This document shows positions 32,247 to 41,164 of a stretch of DNA of 64,000 nt, one piece after another. The translations under genes and the position numbers were made by a program. Under the pieces are notes generated by a model, which saw nothing but the letters and a program-made list of their open reading frames with translations, ran no database searches and was not told the DNA's origin. This DNA comes from an uncultured Oscillospiraceae bacterium (lineage in GTDB: Bacteria > Bacillota > Clostridia > Oscillospirales > Oscillospiraceae). The stretch covers positions 37,497 through 101,496 of the forward strand of contig CATMVA010000007.1 in assembly GCA_950075865.1 (NCBI GenBank), written 5' to 3'. Each line of letters starts with the position of its first letter. Position 1 is the first letter of the stretch.

Positions 32247-32272
32247 GGGCTTTGGGCGCTGGCAAAAGGATA

Positions 32273-32308
32273 AAAAAATGACCGCGTCTTGCGACGCGGT
32301 CATTTTTT
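32273..32308. terminator. Bidirectional intrinsic terminator
   Basis: Perfect 16-bp arms (32273-32288, 32293-32308) with A-run and T-run ends, between the convergent XRE gene and the repeat lipoprotein gene. Confidence 0.9.
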
Positions 32309-32323
32309 GTGTCAGGTCATGCC

Positions 32324-33673
32324 TTACATGGCCGGAGCGGCAGTGCCGAAGAAGCAGGGGAACTGGCTGACACCGATCTTGGACAGGTTGTCCCCGGCGA
32401 TGTACTTGATGGCCGAGGGGGAGATGGTGTTGTAGGTGTTGTAGGTGCCCAGGTAGTTGTCGGCGTCGCCCACGTTGGCGGTGAAGACGCCGCACTCCTC
32501 GTTCCACACGAAGGTGGCGGTGGGCTCGGCGGTCAGACGGACGCGGGTCTTGCCCTCGTCGTTCACATGGATGTCAATGTACTGCTTGCCCTCGGCCCCC
32601 ACGAAGGAGAACCGGAAGCCGCCCTCCACCTCCTCGATGGTCACGTCGGCGGCGGCGCCGGCGTTCTCGGTGGTGGCCAGATAGCTGCCGTTCATGGTTC
32701 CGTCGAAGAACAGGGTCTTGCCCAGCTCGGCCTGCTCCAGGGCGAACTTGTAGGTGCCGGCGGCGGGCTGGCCCTCAGCGGCGTTGAACACGTAGGCCAC
32801 GGTGCCGAAGCCGCAGGGGAACTGGCTGATACCAACCTTGGAGGCGTTGTCCCCGGCGATGTACTTGATCTCGGAAGGAGAGATGGTGTTGTAGGTGTTG
32901 TAGGTGCCCAGGTAACGGTCAGCGCCGTCCACGTTGGCGGTGAAGACCTTGCACTCCTCGTTCCACGTGAAGACCACGCCGGGCTCGGCGGTCAGGCGGA
33001 CGCGGACCTTGCCCTCGTCATTTACGTGGATGTCGATGTACTGCTTACCCTCGCTGCCCTCGAAGGAGAGATAGACGCCGCCCTCGGCCTCCTCGATGGT
33101 CACGTCAACGGCCTTGGTGGGATCCTCGGTGGTGGCCAGATAGCTGCCGTTCATGGTGCCGTCAAAATACAGGACCTTGCCCAGCTCGGCCTGGGTCAGG
33201 GCGTACTTATAGGTGCCGCCCACCTCGGGAGCCTCCACGAAGGCAGGCCCGCCGCTCTTGGCGGGGGTGCCGGGCACGTAGAACTCGAAGGAGGTGCTTT
33301 CCGACTTGTCACCGGCCTTCAGGGTGGCTGTCAGGGTGAAGACCAGGTCCTCCTCACCGGGGTTCTCGTTGATGTCGATGGCAACCTTGTTATCGGCGGG
33401 ATCGCCGATCTTCACATTCTCCTCGGTAGCATCGGTGGTCCACTCAATGTCGTAGGAGAACTCGCCGATCTTCACTACAGAGGTCACGTCAAAGTCCCGC
33501 AGCACCTTGCCGGCCTTGTCCTTATACATGGCGCGGATGTAGGATACGGCCTCACCCAGGCTGGACTCGGCGGTCGCGGGCGTGGGGGTGGGGGTGGTTT
33601 CGTTCGTCGTACAGCCGGCCAGCAGGGAAAGGCTCATGGCCAGCGTAAGGGCCAAAGCGGTCAGTTTCTTCAT
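32324..33673 (-). CDS. Lipoprotein with two tandem repeat domains (449 aa)
   Basis: Signal peptide with lipobox LLAGC (Cys21), a Thr/Pro linker (TPTPTP), an immunoglobulin-like segment (about 40-150), then two near-identical domains of about 135 residues. Both begin with GTYK(Y/F)AL and share FDGTMNGSYLATTE, YIDIHVNDEG, RVRLTAEP, YLGTYNTYNTISPS and KYIAGDN. The family is not recognised; it is likely a surface-attached binding protein. The ATG at 33673 follows AGGGGAG; a longer frame start does not fit a signal peptide. It is the last gene of the ABC importer operon, 13 bp after the nuclease gene. Confidence 0.78.
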   Translation of the reverse strand: MKKLTALALTLAMSLSLLAGCTTNETTPTPTPATAESSLGEAVSYIRAMYKDKAGKVLRDFDVTSVVKIGEFSYDIEWTTDATEENVKIGDPADNKVAIDINENPGEEDLVFTLTATLKAGDKSESTSFEFYVPGTPAKSGGPAFVEAPEVGGTYKYALTQAELGKVLYFDGTMNGSYLATTEDPTKAVDVTIEEAEGGVYLSFEGSEGKQYIDIHVNDEGKVRVRLTAEPGVVFTWNEECKVFTANVDGADRYLGTYNTYNTISPSEIKYIAGDNASKVGISQFPCGFGTVAYVFNAAEGQPAAGTYKFALEQAELGKTLFFDGTMNGSYLATTENAGAAADVTIEEVEGGFRFSFVGAEGKQYIDIHVNDEGKTRVRLTAEPTATFVWNEECGVFTANVGDADNYLGTYNTYNTISPSAIKYIAGDNLSKIGVSQFPCFFGTAAPAM

Positions 33674-33686
33674 GATGATTCTCCCC

Positions 33687-35039
33687 TTAATTGATAGTAA
33701 TGTTGTTCGGAGTAAAGACCTTGATCTGATAGCCGCCGTCAAAGGACTCGACGATGCCCTTCACATCAATGTTCTTTCCCCGGTATTGGTCCGCGGTGAT
33801 CAGCTCGCCGTTGGCCTCCCGCAGTACCGCGGTACGGACCGTGATCCGCACGCCGTCCTTCTCACATGTCAGGGTCATGGCTCCCTTGGAGGAGCTGTCC
33901 TCGTCCTCAGTGGTGTAGACCCCGGTGACCGTCAGGCCCCGCATCTCCACAGAGGTGTTCAGGACCATCTGGGCGTAGGGGGCAGTGAAGGTCCCCCCCT
34001 CGGTCTCGATGGTCACCTCGCCGTTCACAAAGGTGTCCGGGTCGGTAAGAACGTAAGCGGCACTGTGGCCCGTGCTGAGCTTCTGGACATTGTCCGGGTC
34101 GTCCGGCTTCATCTGCCGGTAGCTCAGGCCCGAGACCTGCCAGGTGCCGCCGCTCTCGTAGTGCTGGACCGTGCCCACCACCCGGACCTCGTTGCCCACG
34201 GAGAGAACGTCCAGCCCAGCGCCGGTGAGTCCGAAACCGTAGTAGGCGTATATACCGAAGTACATGTCCTCCTCGGCGTCATAGTCCTCCACATAGACCC
34301 CCTGGGTCCCGCTGTTGGAGCTGACGATCCCATGGAAGGCCACCTTGATGCCGTTGTAGCTCTCCGGGTTCATCCGCAGCTCCTTCAGGGTCAGCTCCAC
34401 GGCGCTGCCGTAGTAAAAGTCGGGGTCGGGCTGACCGGAATAGATGTTCAGCGCCTCCCGCCGGGCCTGTTCCACGGCCGCCATACAGGTCTCCCCGTAC
34501 TGGCTGCCGAAGGCGTTGTTTGCAAGGGCAAGCCCGTTCTGCAGAAGCTCGATATTCAGGTTCCGGTAGTCCTCCGATCCGGCCGTCTTGTACCAGACCC
34601 AGGCCAGGTATCTCCCGCCGGTGGCGTCGGGGGTCCATTCCCCGGACTCCGACTCCACGATTATGGAGACCGCCCCGGACAGGACCTCCTTGGTAAAGCG
34701 GGAGGCCGCCTTTCCGTATTCCTCGATCTTTCCGGTGGATTCCGGGGTGTTGATGGCCAGGAACCTGGCCTTCAGCACGCCGTCCTCCATCACATCCTCG
34801 GGAACATGGAAATGCACGGTGTCACCGTCCACAAAGGACTTGACGGTGACCTCCAGCTTGGCGGTAGAGCTGTTCATGTCCAGCTTCACCGTGCCGGCAT
34901 AATCCACCGTCTCCGTGGGGGCAGCGGGGGTGGGCGAAGGCTCCGCGGACGGCTCTGTGGGCGTGTCAGCGCTCCCACAGGCCGTCAGGAGCATACAGCC
35001 CAGCAGCAGAAAAACGACGCGTTTTCTGAATCGGTCCAT
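33687..35039 (-). CDS. Staphylococcal nuclease-like lipoprotein with OB-fold extensions
   Basis: A 450-aa lipoprotein (lipobox LLTAC, Cys21; acidic Pro-rich linker). Residues 60-215 have the SNase fold: KSFVDGDTVHFHVPEDV, LKARFLAINTPES, EYGKAASRFTKEVLSG and YLAWVWYK; the Asp, Glu and Arg positions of thermonuclease appear retained. Two further beta-rich parts (VAFHGIVSS to VGTVQHYE, and the C-terminal VRTAVLRE to VKGIVESF) resemble OB-fold modules. It probably cuts nucleic acid outside the membrane. It sits directly after the ABC substrate-binding gene and before the repeat lipoprotein. Confidence 0.82.
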   Translation of the reverse strand: MDRFRKRVVFLLLGCMLLTACGSADTPTEPSAEPSPTPAAPTETVDYAGTVKLDMNSSTAKLEVTVKSFVDGDTVHFHVPEDVMEDGVLKARFLAINTPESTGKIEEYGKAASRFTKEVLSGAVSIIVESESGEWTPDATGGRYLAWVWYKTAGSEDYRNLNIELLQNGLALANNAFGSQYGETCMAAVEQARREALNIYSGQPDPDFYYGSAVELTLKELRMNPESYNGIKVAFHGIVSSNSGTQGVYVEDYDAEEDMYFGIYAYYGFGLTGAGLDVLSVGNEVRVVGTVQHYESGGTWQVSGLSYRQMKPDDPDNVQKLSTGHSAAYVLTDPDTFVNGEVTIETEGGTFTAPYAQMVLNTSVEMRGLTVTGVYTTEDEDSSSKGAMTLTCEKDGVRITVRTAVLREANGELITADQYRGKNIDVKGIVESFDGGYQIKVFTPNNITIN

Positions 35040-35047
35040 GGTCCTTT

Positions 35048-36463
35048 TTAGCTGGCGTACTCGCACTCAGCGATGGCGTCGGCGAAGGCCGCGTCGATCT
35101 GGGCGTCCACGTCGCTGGTCAGGACCAGGCACTTGGTCAGCAGGGAGCCGACCTGGCTGCGGGCCTCGGAGGAGCCGTTGAAGGCGGGGGAGGTGTAGTA
35201 GGCTTCCTCCTGCTCCAGGCAGACCTTGGCGGACAGGGCGGCCACGAAGTTGCCGCCGTCGGCGCTGTTGATGAAGTTGGCATAGGCCTCGTTCTCGGCC
35301 ACCGACTTCAGCACGGGCACGTAGCCGGAGGCCATACCAAACTCAGCCTGGAAGTCCACGTTGGTGGTCAGGAACTTGACGAACAGCCAGGAGGCGATGA
35401 CTTCCTGGGGGTTGCTCTTCTGGAAGATACAGACGCTGGGACCCTGGGAGATGACCTTGGGCTTGCTGGGATCCACCTGGGGGATGGTGGCGATGCCCAC
35501 CTCGAAGGGGTAGGTGCCGTCGGCGTTGGCGGCGGGCCGCTGATGGGTGGCGCCGGCCGAGGAGCCGATGGACATGTAGCTGCGCACGCCGGTCAGGGAG
35601 GTAAACAGGCCGGAGGTATAAGCGCCGTACAGGGTCTGGGTGGTCAGGTAGCCCTTGTTGTACCACTCGTTGAACTTCTTTACAAACTCCTTGTTCTGGT
35701 CATTGTCGAACAGATAGTGGTCCCCGGTGGCGCTGGTGTAGGGGGAGCCGTACTGCTCGGTCATGGTGATGAACCAGTTGGCCTCGGAGTCATAGCCCAG
35801 AGGGATGGAGTTGGGGTCGATGGCCTTGATCTGAGCGCAGACGGCCTCCAGCTCGTCCCAGGTAGTGGGGACAGAGATGTTGTTGGCGTCGAAGAAGGTC
35901 TTGTTGTAGTACAGGACCTCGGTGGACTTGCTGAAGGGCATAGAGTACATCAGGCCGTCGCCGAACTGCTTGCCCTCGTTATAGTAGCCCTCGATGAAGT
36001 CGGCGATCTGCTCGTCGGTGAGGCCCAGGGTCTCGGTGGTGCCGTCGGCCCGGGTGACAGTCTCCTTGCTGGAGATCAGGTCATCCAGGGTGGCAACCAC
36101 ATGGGCCATGTTGTACAGGGCCACATGGTCGGGATAGCAGTAGGCCACATTGGGTTGGTTGCCCACGGTGATCTCGGTGGCGATCTGGTCCCGGCAGTCG
36201 TCATAGCTGCCCACGCTGGTGTAGTTGACCTTGATGTTGGGATAGAGCTTGTTGAACTCCGCGATGTAGGCGTCCAGAACGGTGGACAGGTTGGAGCCCA
36301 TGGTGTTGTAGAAGGTGATCTCAACGGCGCTGCCGTCGTAACCGCCCTCGGGCACGGTGAAGTTACCGGCCTGATTCTCAGGGTTCTTCTTTCCGCCGCA
36401 GGCAGCCAGCATGCCCAGCAGCATGGTGGCCAGCAGCATGATCGCTACGGTTCTCTTCTTCAT
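35048..36463 (-). CDS. ABC importer substrate-binding lipoprotein (family 1, UgpB/MalE-like)
   Basis: A 471-aa extracellular solute-binding protein: signal with lipobox MLAAC (Cys22), then VEITFYNTMGSN, FNKLYPNIKVNY and SKSTEVLYYNKTFFDANN typical of family 1 binding proteins for sugars or glycerol-phosphate esters. The start at 36463 gives a proper signal peptide behind AAGGAG. Substrate unknown. It stands next to two permease genes and an ATPase of the same class, and next to a secreted nuclease. Confidence 0.9.
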   Translation of the reverse strand: MKKRTVAIMLLATMLLGMLAACGGKKNPENQAGNFTVPEGGYDGSAVEITFYNTMGSNLSTVLDAYIAEFNKLYPNIKVNYTSVGSYDDCRDQIATEITVGNQPNVAYCYPDHVALYNMAHVVATLDDLISSKETVTRADGTTETLGLTDEQIADFIEGYYNEGKQFGDGLMYSMPFSKSTEVLYYNKTFFDANNISVPTTWDELEAVCAQIKAIDPNSIPLGYDSEANWFITMTEQYGSPYTSATGDHYLFDNDQNKEFVKKFNEWYNKGYLTTQTLYGAYTSGLFTSLTGVRSYMSIGSSAGATHQRPAANADGTYPFEVGIATIPQVDPSKPKVISQGPSVCIFQKSNPQEVIASWLFVKFLTTNVDFQAEFGMASGYVPVLKSVAENEAYANFINSADGGNFVAALSAKVCLEQEEAYYTSPAFNGSSEARSQVGSLLTKCLVLTSDVDAQIDAAFADAIAECEYAS

Positions 36464-36526
36464 TGATTTTGTTACTCCTTCCATTTTGTGATGGTGATAT
36501 GTTAAAAGACGGTCCTTTCCCGTCGA

Positions 36527-37414
36527 TTAACCCTTGATACCGCTGCGGCTGACGCCGGCCATGATGTACTTCCGCAGGAAGACGAACACCAGGAACAGCG
36601 GGGCGGATACCAGCGCCACGGCCGCCATCTGCACAGGGTAGTTGACGTCGCCGCTGGTCTCGGTAAATGCGTTGCGCAAGCCGTTGGTGATCATGCGGTG
36701 GGCCTCGTCATTGGCCACCAGACGGGGCCAGATGTAGGAGTTCCAGGAGCCCATCATCTTCAGGATGGTGATGGAGATCAGGGTGGGCAGGCTCAGGGGC
36801 ACCATGACCTTCCACAGATATTTCAGGTCGGAGGTGCCGTCCACCTTGGCCGCCAGATAGAGCTCGTTGGGGATCTGCATGAAATTCTGCCGGAGCAGAT
36901 AGATGTAGAACACGCTGACCAGGAAGGGGATGATCAGCACCCGGTAGGTGTTCATCCACCCCAACTGGGTGACGGTGGCGTAGTTGGTGATGGTGAAGAG
37001 CTCGCCGGGGATCATCATGGTTGCCAGCAACAGGCCGAACATAGTGTCCCGGCCCTTGAATTCCAGCCGGGCAAAGGCAAAGGCCGACAGCACCGTGATC
37101 ACCAGGCTCAGAAGGGTGGACACCACTCCCACGATCATGGTGTTGTAGAAAAGCTGGCCCAGGCTGGCGGTGGTGAAGGCCTCGGCATAGTTGCTGAACA
37201 TGATCTGCTGGGGGAAGAAGGTGGGCACGTTCAGCCGGTACTCGGCCAGGGTCTTCAGGGAGGAGATGATCATCCAGTAGAAGGGGAACAGGACGATCAG
37301 GGCCATCAGGATCAGGAACGCGTAAGTAAAGAATTTGACCAGGATCTGCATGGTCTTCTGGGCGGCGGAGACCTGTTGGATGTTCTTTTCCTTCATAGTG
37401 ATCGTATCAGACAC
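36527..37414 (-). CDS. ABC importer permease, MalG/UgpE type
   Basis: A 295-aa inner-membrane permease with six predicted helices and the EAA loop NELYLAAKVDGTSDLKYLWK that contacts the ATPase. LFPFYWMIISSLKT is the usual first segment. A GTG start at 37414 behind GGGAGGTG is used. It forms the transport channel with the product of the neighbouring permease gene. Confidence 0.92.
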   Translation of the reverse strand: MSDTITMKEKNIQQVSAAQKTMQILVKFFTYAFLILMALIVLFPFYWMIISSLKTLAEYRLNVPTFFPQQIMFSNYAEAFTTASLGQLFYNTMIVGVVSTLLSLVITVLSAFAFARLEFKGRDTMFGLLLATMMIPGELFTITNYATVTQLGWMNTYRVLIIPFLVSVFYIYLLRQNFMQIPNELYLAAKVDGTSDLKYLWKVMVPLSLPTLISITILKMMGSWNSYIWPRLVANDEAHRMITNGLRNAFTETSGDVNYPVQMAAVALVSAPLFLVFVFLRKYIMAGVSRSGIKG

Positions 37415-37429
37415 AGCGTTCCACCTCCC

Positions 37430-38374
37430 TTAATAGTGCACGCGCTTCTTGCTGACCTGATTGTTGATCAGGGTGACAACAAGAATGATGGCAAAGAGGA
37501 TCAGAGCGGCGGCGCTGGCCCGGCCCTGGCTGTTGCTCGACAAGGAATCGTAAATGAAGCCCACCATGGTGTTCAGCCGTTTCGCGGCGTCCGGGGGACC
37601 CATGGTCTCGCCGAAGATACCCACGATGCTGGTGTATTCCTTAAACCCGCCGATAAAGCCGGTGATGACCACATAGGCCAGCATGGGGGAAAGCAGGGGC
37701 ACCGTGATCTTGGTGAACACCCGGCGGCGGGGGGTGCCGTCCACCTTGGCGGCCTCGTAGTACTGCTTATTGATGCCCTGCAGCCCGCCCAGCAGGACCA
37801 GGATCTTGAAGGGCAGAGCGTTCCACACGATGTAGACCACCATGACGAAGATGTTGGCCGCATAGCTGGAGCCGTAGTTGATCCAGTTGATGTGGGTGCC
37901 GCCGAAGAACTCGATGACATTGTTGATGATGCCCGCCGTCACGATGAGCTCGTTTTCCGTACCGTAGAAGGAGCCCACGATGTTGAACATGGCGGCGAAG
38001 ACCATGCCGATGGCAATGGAGTTGGTCACATAGGGCAGGAAGAAGATGGTCTGCAAGCCCTTCTGCAGGAACTTGATGGAGTTGAGGGCCACCGCGATCA
38101 GGAGAGCCAGGATGGTGGAGATGGGCACGGTGAGGAAGCAGAGAATACAGGTGTTCTTCAGACACTGGGTAAACTGCCTGTACCGCACCACCTTCAGAAA
38201 GTTGCCCAGACCGAACTGGAACTGGGCGCCGGCTGTGGCCTGCAGACCGCTGTAATTCTCCAGAAGGGACATCCGGACCGTGTTGATGATGGGCCATACC
38301 GTAAACACCAGCAGCAGGACGATGGCCGGCGCCAGGTAAAGCCAGGCTTTCCATTGCTGTTTGCTGTCTACCAT
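37430..38374 (-). CDS. ABC importer permease, MalF/UgpA type
   Basis: A 314-aa permease: YLAPAIVLLLVFTVWPIINT at the N-terminus, six helices, EAA loop QYYEAAKVDGTPRRRVFTKI. GAGGTGAAGTG precedes the ATG. It starts one base after the stop of the ATPase gene, so translation is coupled. Confidence 0.92.
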   Translation of the reverse strand: MVDSKQQWKAWLYLAPAIVLLLVFTVWPIINTVRMSLLENYSGLQATAGAQFQFGLGNFLKVVRYRQFTQCLKNTCILCFLTVPISTILALLIAVALNSIKFLQKGLQTIFFLPYVTNSIAIGMVFAAMFNIVGSFYGTENELIVTAGIINNVIEFFGGTHINWINYGSSYAANIFVMVVYIVWNALPFKILVLLGGLQGINKQYYEAAKVDGTPRRRVFTKITVPLLSPMLAYVVITGFIGGFKEYTSIVGIFGETMGPPDAAKRLNTMVGFIYDSLSSNSQGRASAAALILFAIILVVTLINNQVSKKRVHY

Positions 38375-38375
38375 A

Positions 38376-39479
38376 TCACTTCACCTCACAGCGGATGCGC
38401 TCCTCGGTCTCCTTGTTGAACAGGAAGACCTTGTGAGGCTTCAGGTCATAGCGGACGATCTGGCCGCCCACGCTGGTCTTGTGGTCGGCGTTGATGATGG
38501 AGCGGATGCTGGCATTCTGGGAGGCGGGGTGGTGGGAGACGATGCTCACGTCCCGGCCCATGACCTCCACGTTCACCAGATTGCAGTGGAGGGCGCCGGT
38601 CTCAGCGAGCTCGAAGCCCTCGGGCCGGATGCCAATCACCACATCCTGATCCTCGGCGCCCGAGACCTCCAAAACGGCCTCCTGACCGATATAGACCTTG
38701 CCGCCCTGGATCTTCCCCTCCAGCACATTGATGGGGGGGGTGCCCAGGAACTTGGCCACAAAGAGGTTGGCCGGGTCGTCGTACACATCCTGGGGCTTTC
38801 CGATCTGCTGGAGGACGCCCAGCTTCATGACCACGATCATGTCCGAGATGGACATGGCCTCCTCCTGGTCGTGGGTGACAAAGACGGTGGTGATGCCGGT
38901 CTCCTTCTGGATCCGGCGGATCTCCTCCCGGGTCTGGAGCCGCAGCCGGGCGTCCAGGTTGGAGAGGGGCTCGTCCAGCAGGAGGACCCGGGGCATCTTG
39001 ACCAGCGCCCGGGCGATGGCCACCCGCTGCTGCTGGCCGCCCGAGAGCTCGCTGGGCTTGCGGTCCATGAGCTCCTCGATCTGGACCAGCTTGGCGGCGT
39101 TGTAGGCCCGCTCCTGCATCTCTTCCTTGCTCAGCTTGTCGGCCCCCTTCAGGTTTTGCAGGGGGAACAGGATGTTCTGCTGGACCGTCATGTGGGGGTA
39201 CAGGGCGTAGTTCTGGAACACCAGGCCGATGCCCCGGTTCTCGGTGGACAGCTCGGTCACATCGTCGTCCCCGAAGAAGATCTTGCCCGAGGTGGGCTTC
39301 TGCAAGCCGCTGATCATGTACAGCGTAGTACTTTTTCCGCAGCCAGAGGGGCCCAGAAGGCCGATGAGCTTGCCATCCGGGATCTCAAAATTGAAATCGT
39401 TGACGGCCACCACTTCTTTTCCGGCCTTCTTGTCCCTGCTTGGGAAGATTTTGGTCAGATTCTGGAGCACTACTTTCAT
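38376..39479 (-). CDS. ABC importer ATPase, MsmK/UgpC type
   Basis: A 367-aa ATPase: Walker A GPSGCGKST, signature LSGGQQQRVAIARAL, Walker B VLLLDEPLSNLDA, and a C-terminal regulatory OB domain (about 240-365) as in MalK. The start at 39479 (MKVVLQNLTKIFPS) follows AGGAAGGG; a longer frame lacks a ribosome site. First ABC gene of the operon; the whole importer is encoded in order ATPase, permease, permease, binding protein. Confidence 0.92.
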   Translation of the reverse strand: MKVVLQNLTKIFPSRDKKAGKEVVAVNDFNFEIPDGKLIGLLGPSGCGKSTTLYMISGLQKPTSGKIFFGDDDVTELSTENRGIGLVFQNYALYPHMTVQQNILFPLQNLKGADKLSKEEMQERAYNAAKLVQIEELMDRKPSELSGGQQQRVAIARALVKMPRVLLLDEPLSNLDARLRLQTREEIRRIQKETGITTVFVTHDQEEAMSISDMIVVMKLGVLQQIGKPQDVYDDPANLFVAKFLGTPPINVLEGKIQGGKVYIGQEAVLEVSGAEDQDVVIGIRPEGFELAETGALHCNLVNVEVMGRDVSIVSHHPASQNASIRSIINADHKTSVGGQIVRYDLKPHKVFLFNKETEERIRCEVK

Positions 39480-39517
39480 ACAGATTTCCCTTCCTCTCTT
39501 TTTTGGATACGTTTCTA

Positions 39518-40279
39518 TCAATAAGTCTGCCGGGCAGCCTTTTCCGCGGCGACTTTTTTCTGATATTCGATCCTCTCCTCAGCGGAGCGGAAGATCATCT
39601 GACTGTCGATATTCACCACCGCGGTCCCGGCCAGCAGGTCGTGGAGGGCGGAGTTGGTCCGGGTCACCGCGATGGCGGCGATCTCGGCGATGAGCAGCCC
39701 CAGCAGGATCAAGGTCCCCGTCACGTCCATAATGCCCCAAAACAGCATCATGATAATATAAATCGGGATCATGGTCTCGATGGTGAACTTGCCCAGAAGG
39801 GCACGGGTAAAGAGCTGCAGGTTGTTGACCCTCACCCCGTCGGTCCGGACCAGACACAGGCCGAAGATCTTTTTCCCTAAGGTCTGCCCGTTCCCTAAAA
39901 ACAGCGGGATGGCGAACTCCCAGATCAGCACGGCGGCCAGGATCCCCAGAGTGGTGATGAGAAGGGACAGGCGCACGACCATGTTGTAGGCCAGCACCAC
40001 ATCCTCTTCGGCGTTCAGGGCTTTGGCCGCCCGTTCGTACTTTTCCCGGATCTCGGGAGACAAGCTTTGGTACTCCTCCTGAGAGATCTCAAACCGGATG
40101 CCGTACTCCGCTTCATACTTGGTGTAGGCCTGCTCCAGGGTCCCGTTGTAGCTGTTGTAGTCCAGCAGTCCGGACAGCAGCATCCCGATCCCCACGGCCA
40201 GGACCCCCGCGATGATCATGTCAAACATCCATGCCGCGATACGCTTCCACAGGCTGGCTTTCTGTAAATCATAAACCAT
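39518..40279 (-). CDS. RDD-family membrane protein
   Basis: A 253-aa membrane protein starting MVYDLQKASLWKRIAAWMFD; the RDD-type Arg and Asp are in KRIAAWMFDMII. Four or five hydrophobic helices are separated by a charged loop (about 60-115), and LGKKIFGLCLVRTDGVRV is the standard RDD block. RDD proteins have been linked to ion transport or membrane assembly; the role here is unknown. It is the first gene upstream of the ABC importer and is likely in the same transcript. Confidence 0.8.
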   Translation of the reverse strand: MVYDLQKASLWKRIAAWMFDMIIAGVLAVGIGMLLSGLLDYNSYNGTLEQAYTKYEAEYGIRFEISQEEYQSLSPEIREKYERAAKALNAEEDVVLAYNMVVRLSLLITTLGILAAVLIWEFAIPLFLGNGQTLGKKIFGLCLVRTDGVRVNNLQLFTRALLGKFTIETMIPIYIIMMLFWGIMDVTGTLILLGLLIAEIAAIAVTRTNSALHDLLAGTAVVNIDSQMIFRSAEERIEYQKKVAAEKAARQTY

Positions 40280-40434
40280 GCTGTCATTCTCCATCTCTGT
40301 ATGAAGGGTTCGGCCCAACACTCATATTATAACATGCCTATACCTATAATTTCTACATAAACACGCAAATTTTACGAAAATTTTCTTGCCTCTTTGGAAA
40401 TTTTCCGTGCCGCCCTCCCGGCGAAGGCCCAAAC

Positions 40435-40475
40435 GAAAAAGGGACGGCGCGCTCCCGCCGCCCCCCCCCGCCGTC
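40435..40475 (-). terminator. Terminator of the TetR gene
   Basis: On the minus strand, GACGGCG...CGCCGTC (40443-40449 with 40469-40475), then CCCTTTTT. It starts right after the TetR stop and includes a run of ten G residues in the loop. Confidence 0.7.
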
Positions 40476-40476
40476 T

Positions 40477-41013
40477 CTATGATCCGATCCTGATGTGATC
40501 CCGCAGGGCCCGGGCCATCTCCTCCGGGGTCTCCCTGCATCCGTCCTGGAGCCAGATGAGAATGGAGTTGAACCCGGCCCCGGCCAGGAAATACAGGTTA
40601 TACCGATCGATGGAACACTGGGGCATATCCCCCGCGTTGCACTCGTTGGTCAGGTTGATCACCCGGAGCAGCAGGGTGGCGTAGCCCCGCTCCACCAGCA
40701 GCAGGATGGTCTCCCGGTACTTCTCCATGACCCGGAAGAACCGGATCCCGTACTCCAGGTCCCAGATGCTCCCCTCCACGTTCTTCTCCTGGTCCCAGGC
40801 CACCTCCCAGTGCATGATACCCCCCAGGTAGAAATCCACCGCTTCCCGCTTGTCCTTGAATTTCCGGTAAAAGGTCATCCGGGAGACCCCTGCCCGCTCG
40901 GAGATCTCGGTGACCGAGATCTCCGAGGTTTCTTTCTCCCTCAGAAGCTCCAGGTAAGCATCCACGATCCTGTGGCGCACCGCCTGCTCAGCCCGCTTGT
41001 CCTCTGCGTTCAT
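40477..41013 (-). CDS. TetR/AcrR-family regulator
   Basis: A 178-aa protein with an N-terminal HTH (ISVTEISERAGVSRMTFYRK) and an all-helical ligand domain. It is divergent from the flavoprotein reductase gene with about 150 bp between the starts, a typical arrangement for a repressor controlling the neighbour. Ligand unknown. AAGGGGAATGGGGCT precedes the ATG. Confidence 0.85.
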   Translation of the reverse strand: MNAEDKRAEQAVRHRIVDAYLELLREKETSEISVTEISERAGVSRMTFYRKFKDKREAVDFYLGGIMHWEVAWDQEKNVEGSIWDLEYGIRFFRVMEKYRETILLLVERGYATLLLRVINLTNECNAGDMPQCSIDRYNLYFLAGAGFNSILIWLQDGCRETPEEMARALRDHIRIGS

Positions 41014-41164
41014 AGCCCCATTCCCCTTGTTACAGAAACGTCAGTTTTGTCACAGCCGCCTGTCTTGATTTTTCGCCCTCTTTTGTCTATGATTTATCAT
41101 ATAATGCAAGCAATTGCGTGTCAAGCACCCTGTCCCAAAATTTTCAGGAAAGGATGAAAGAACA

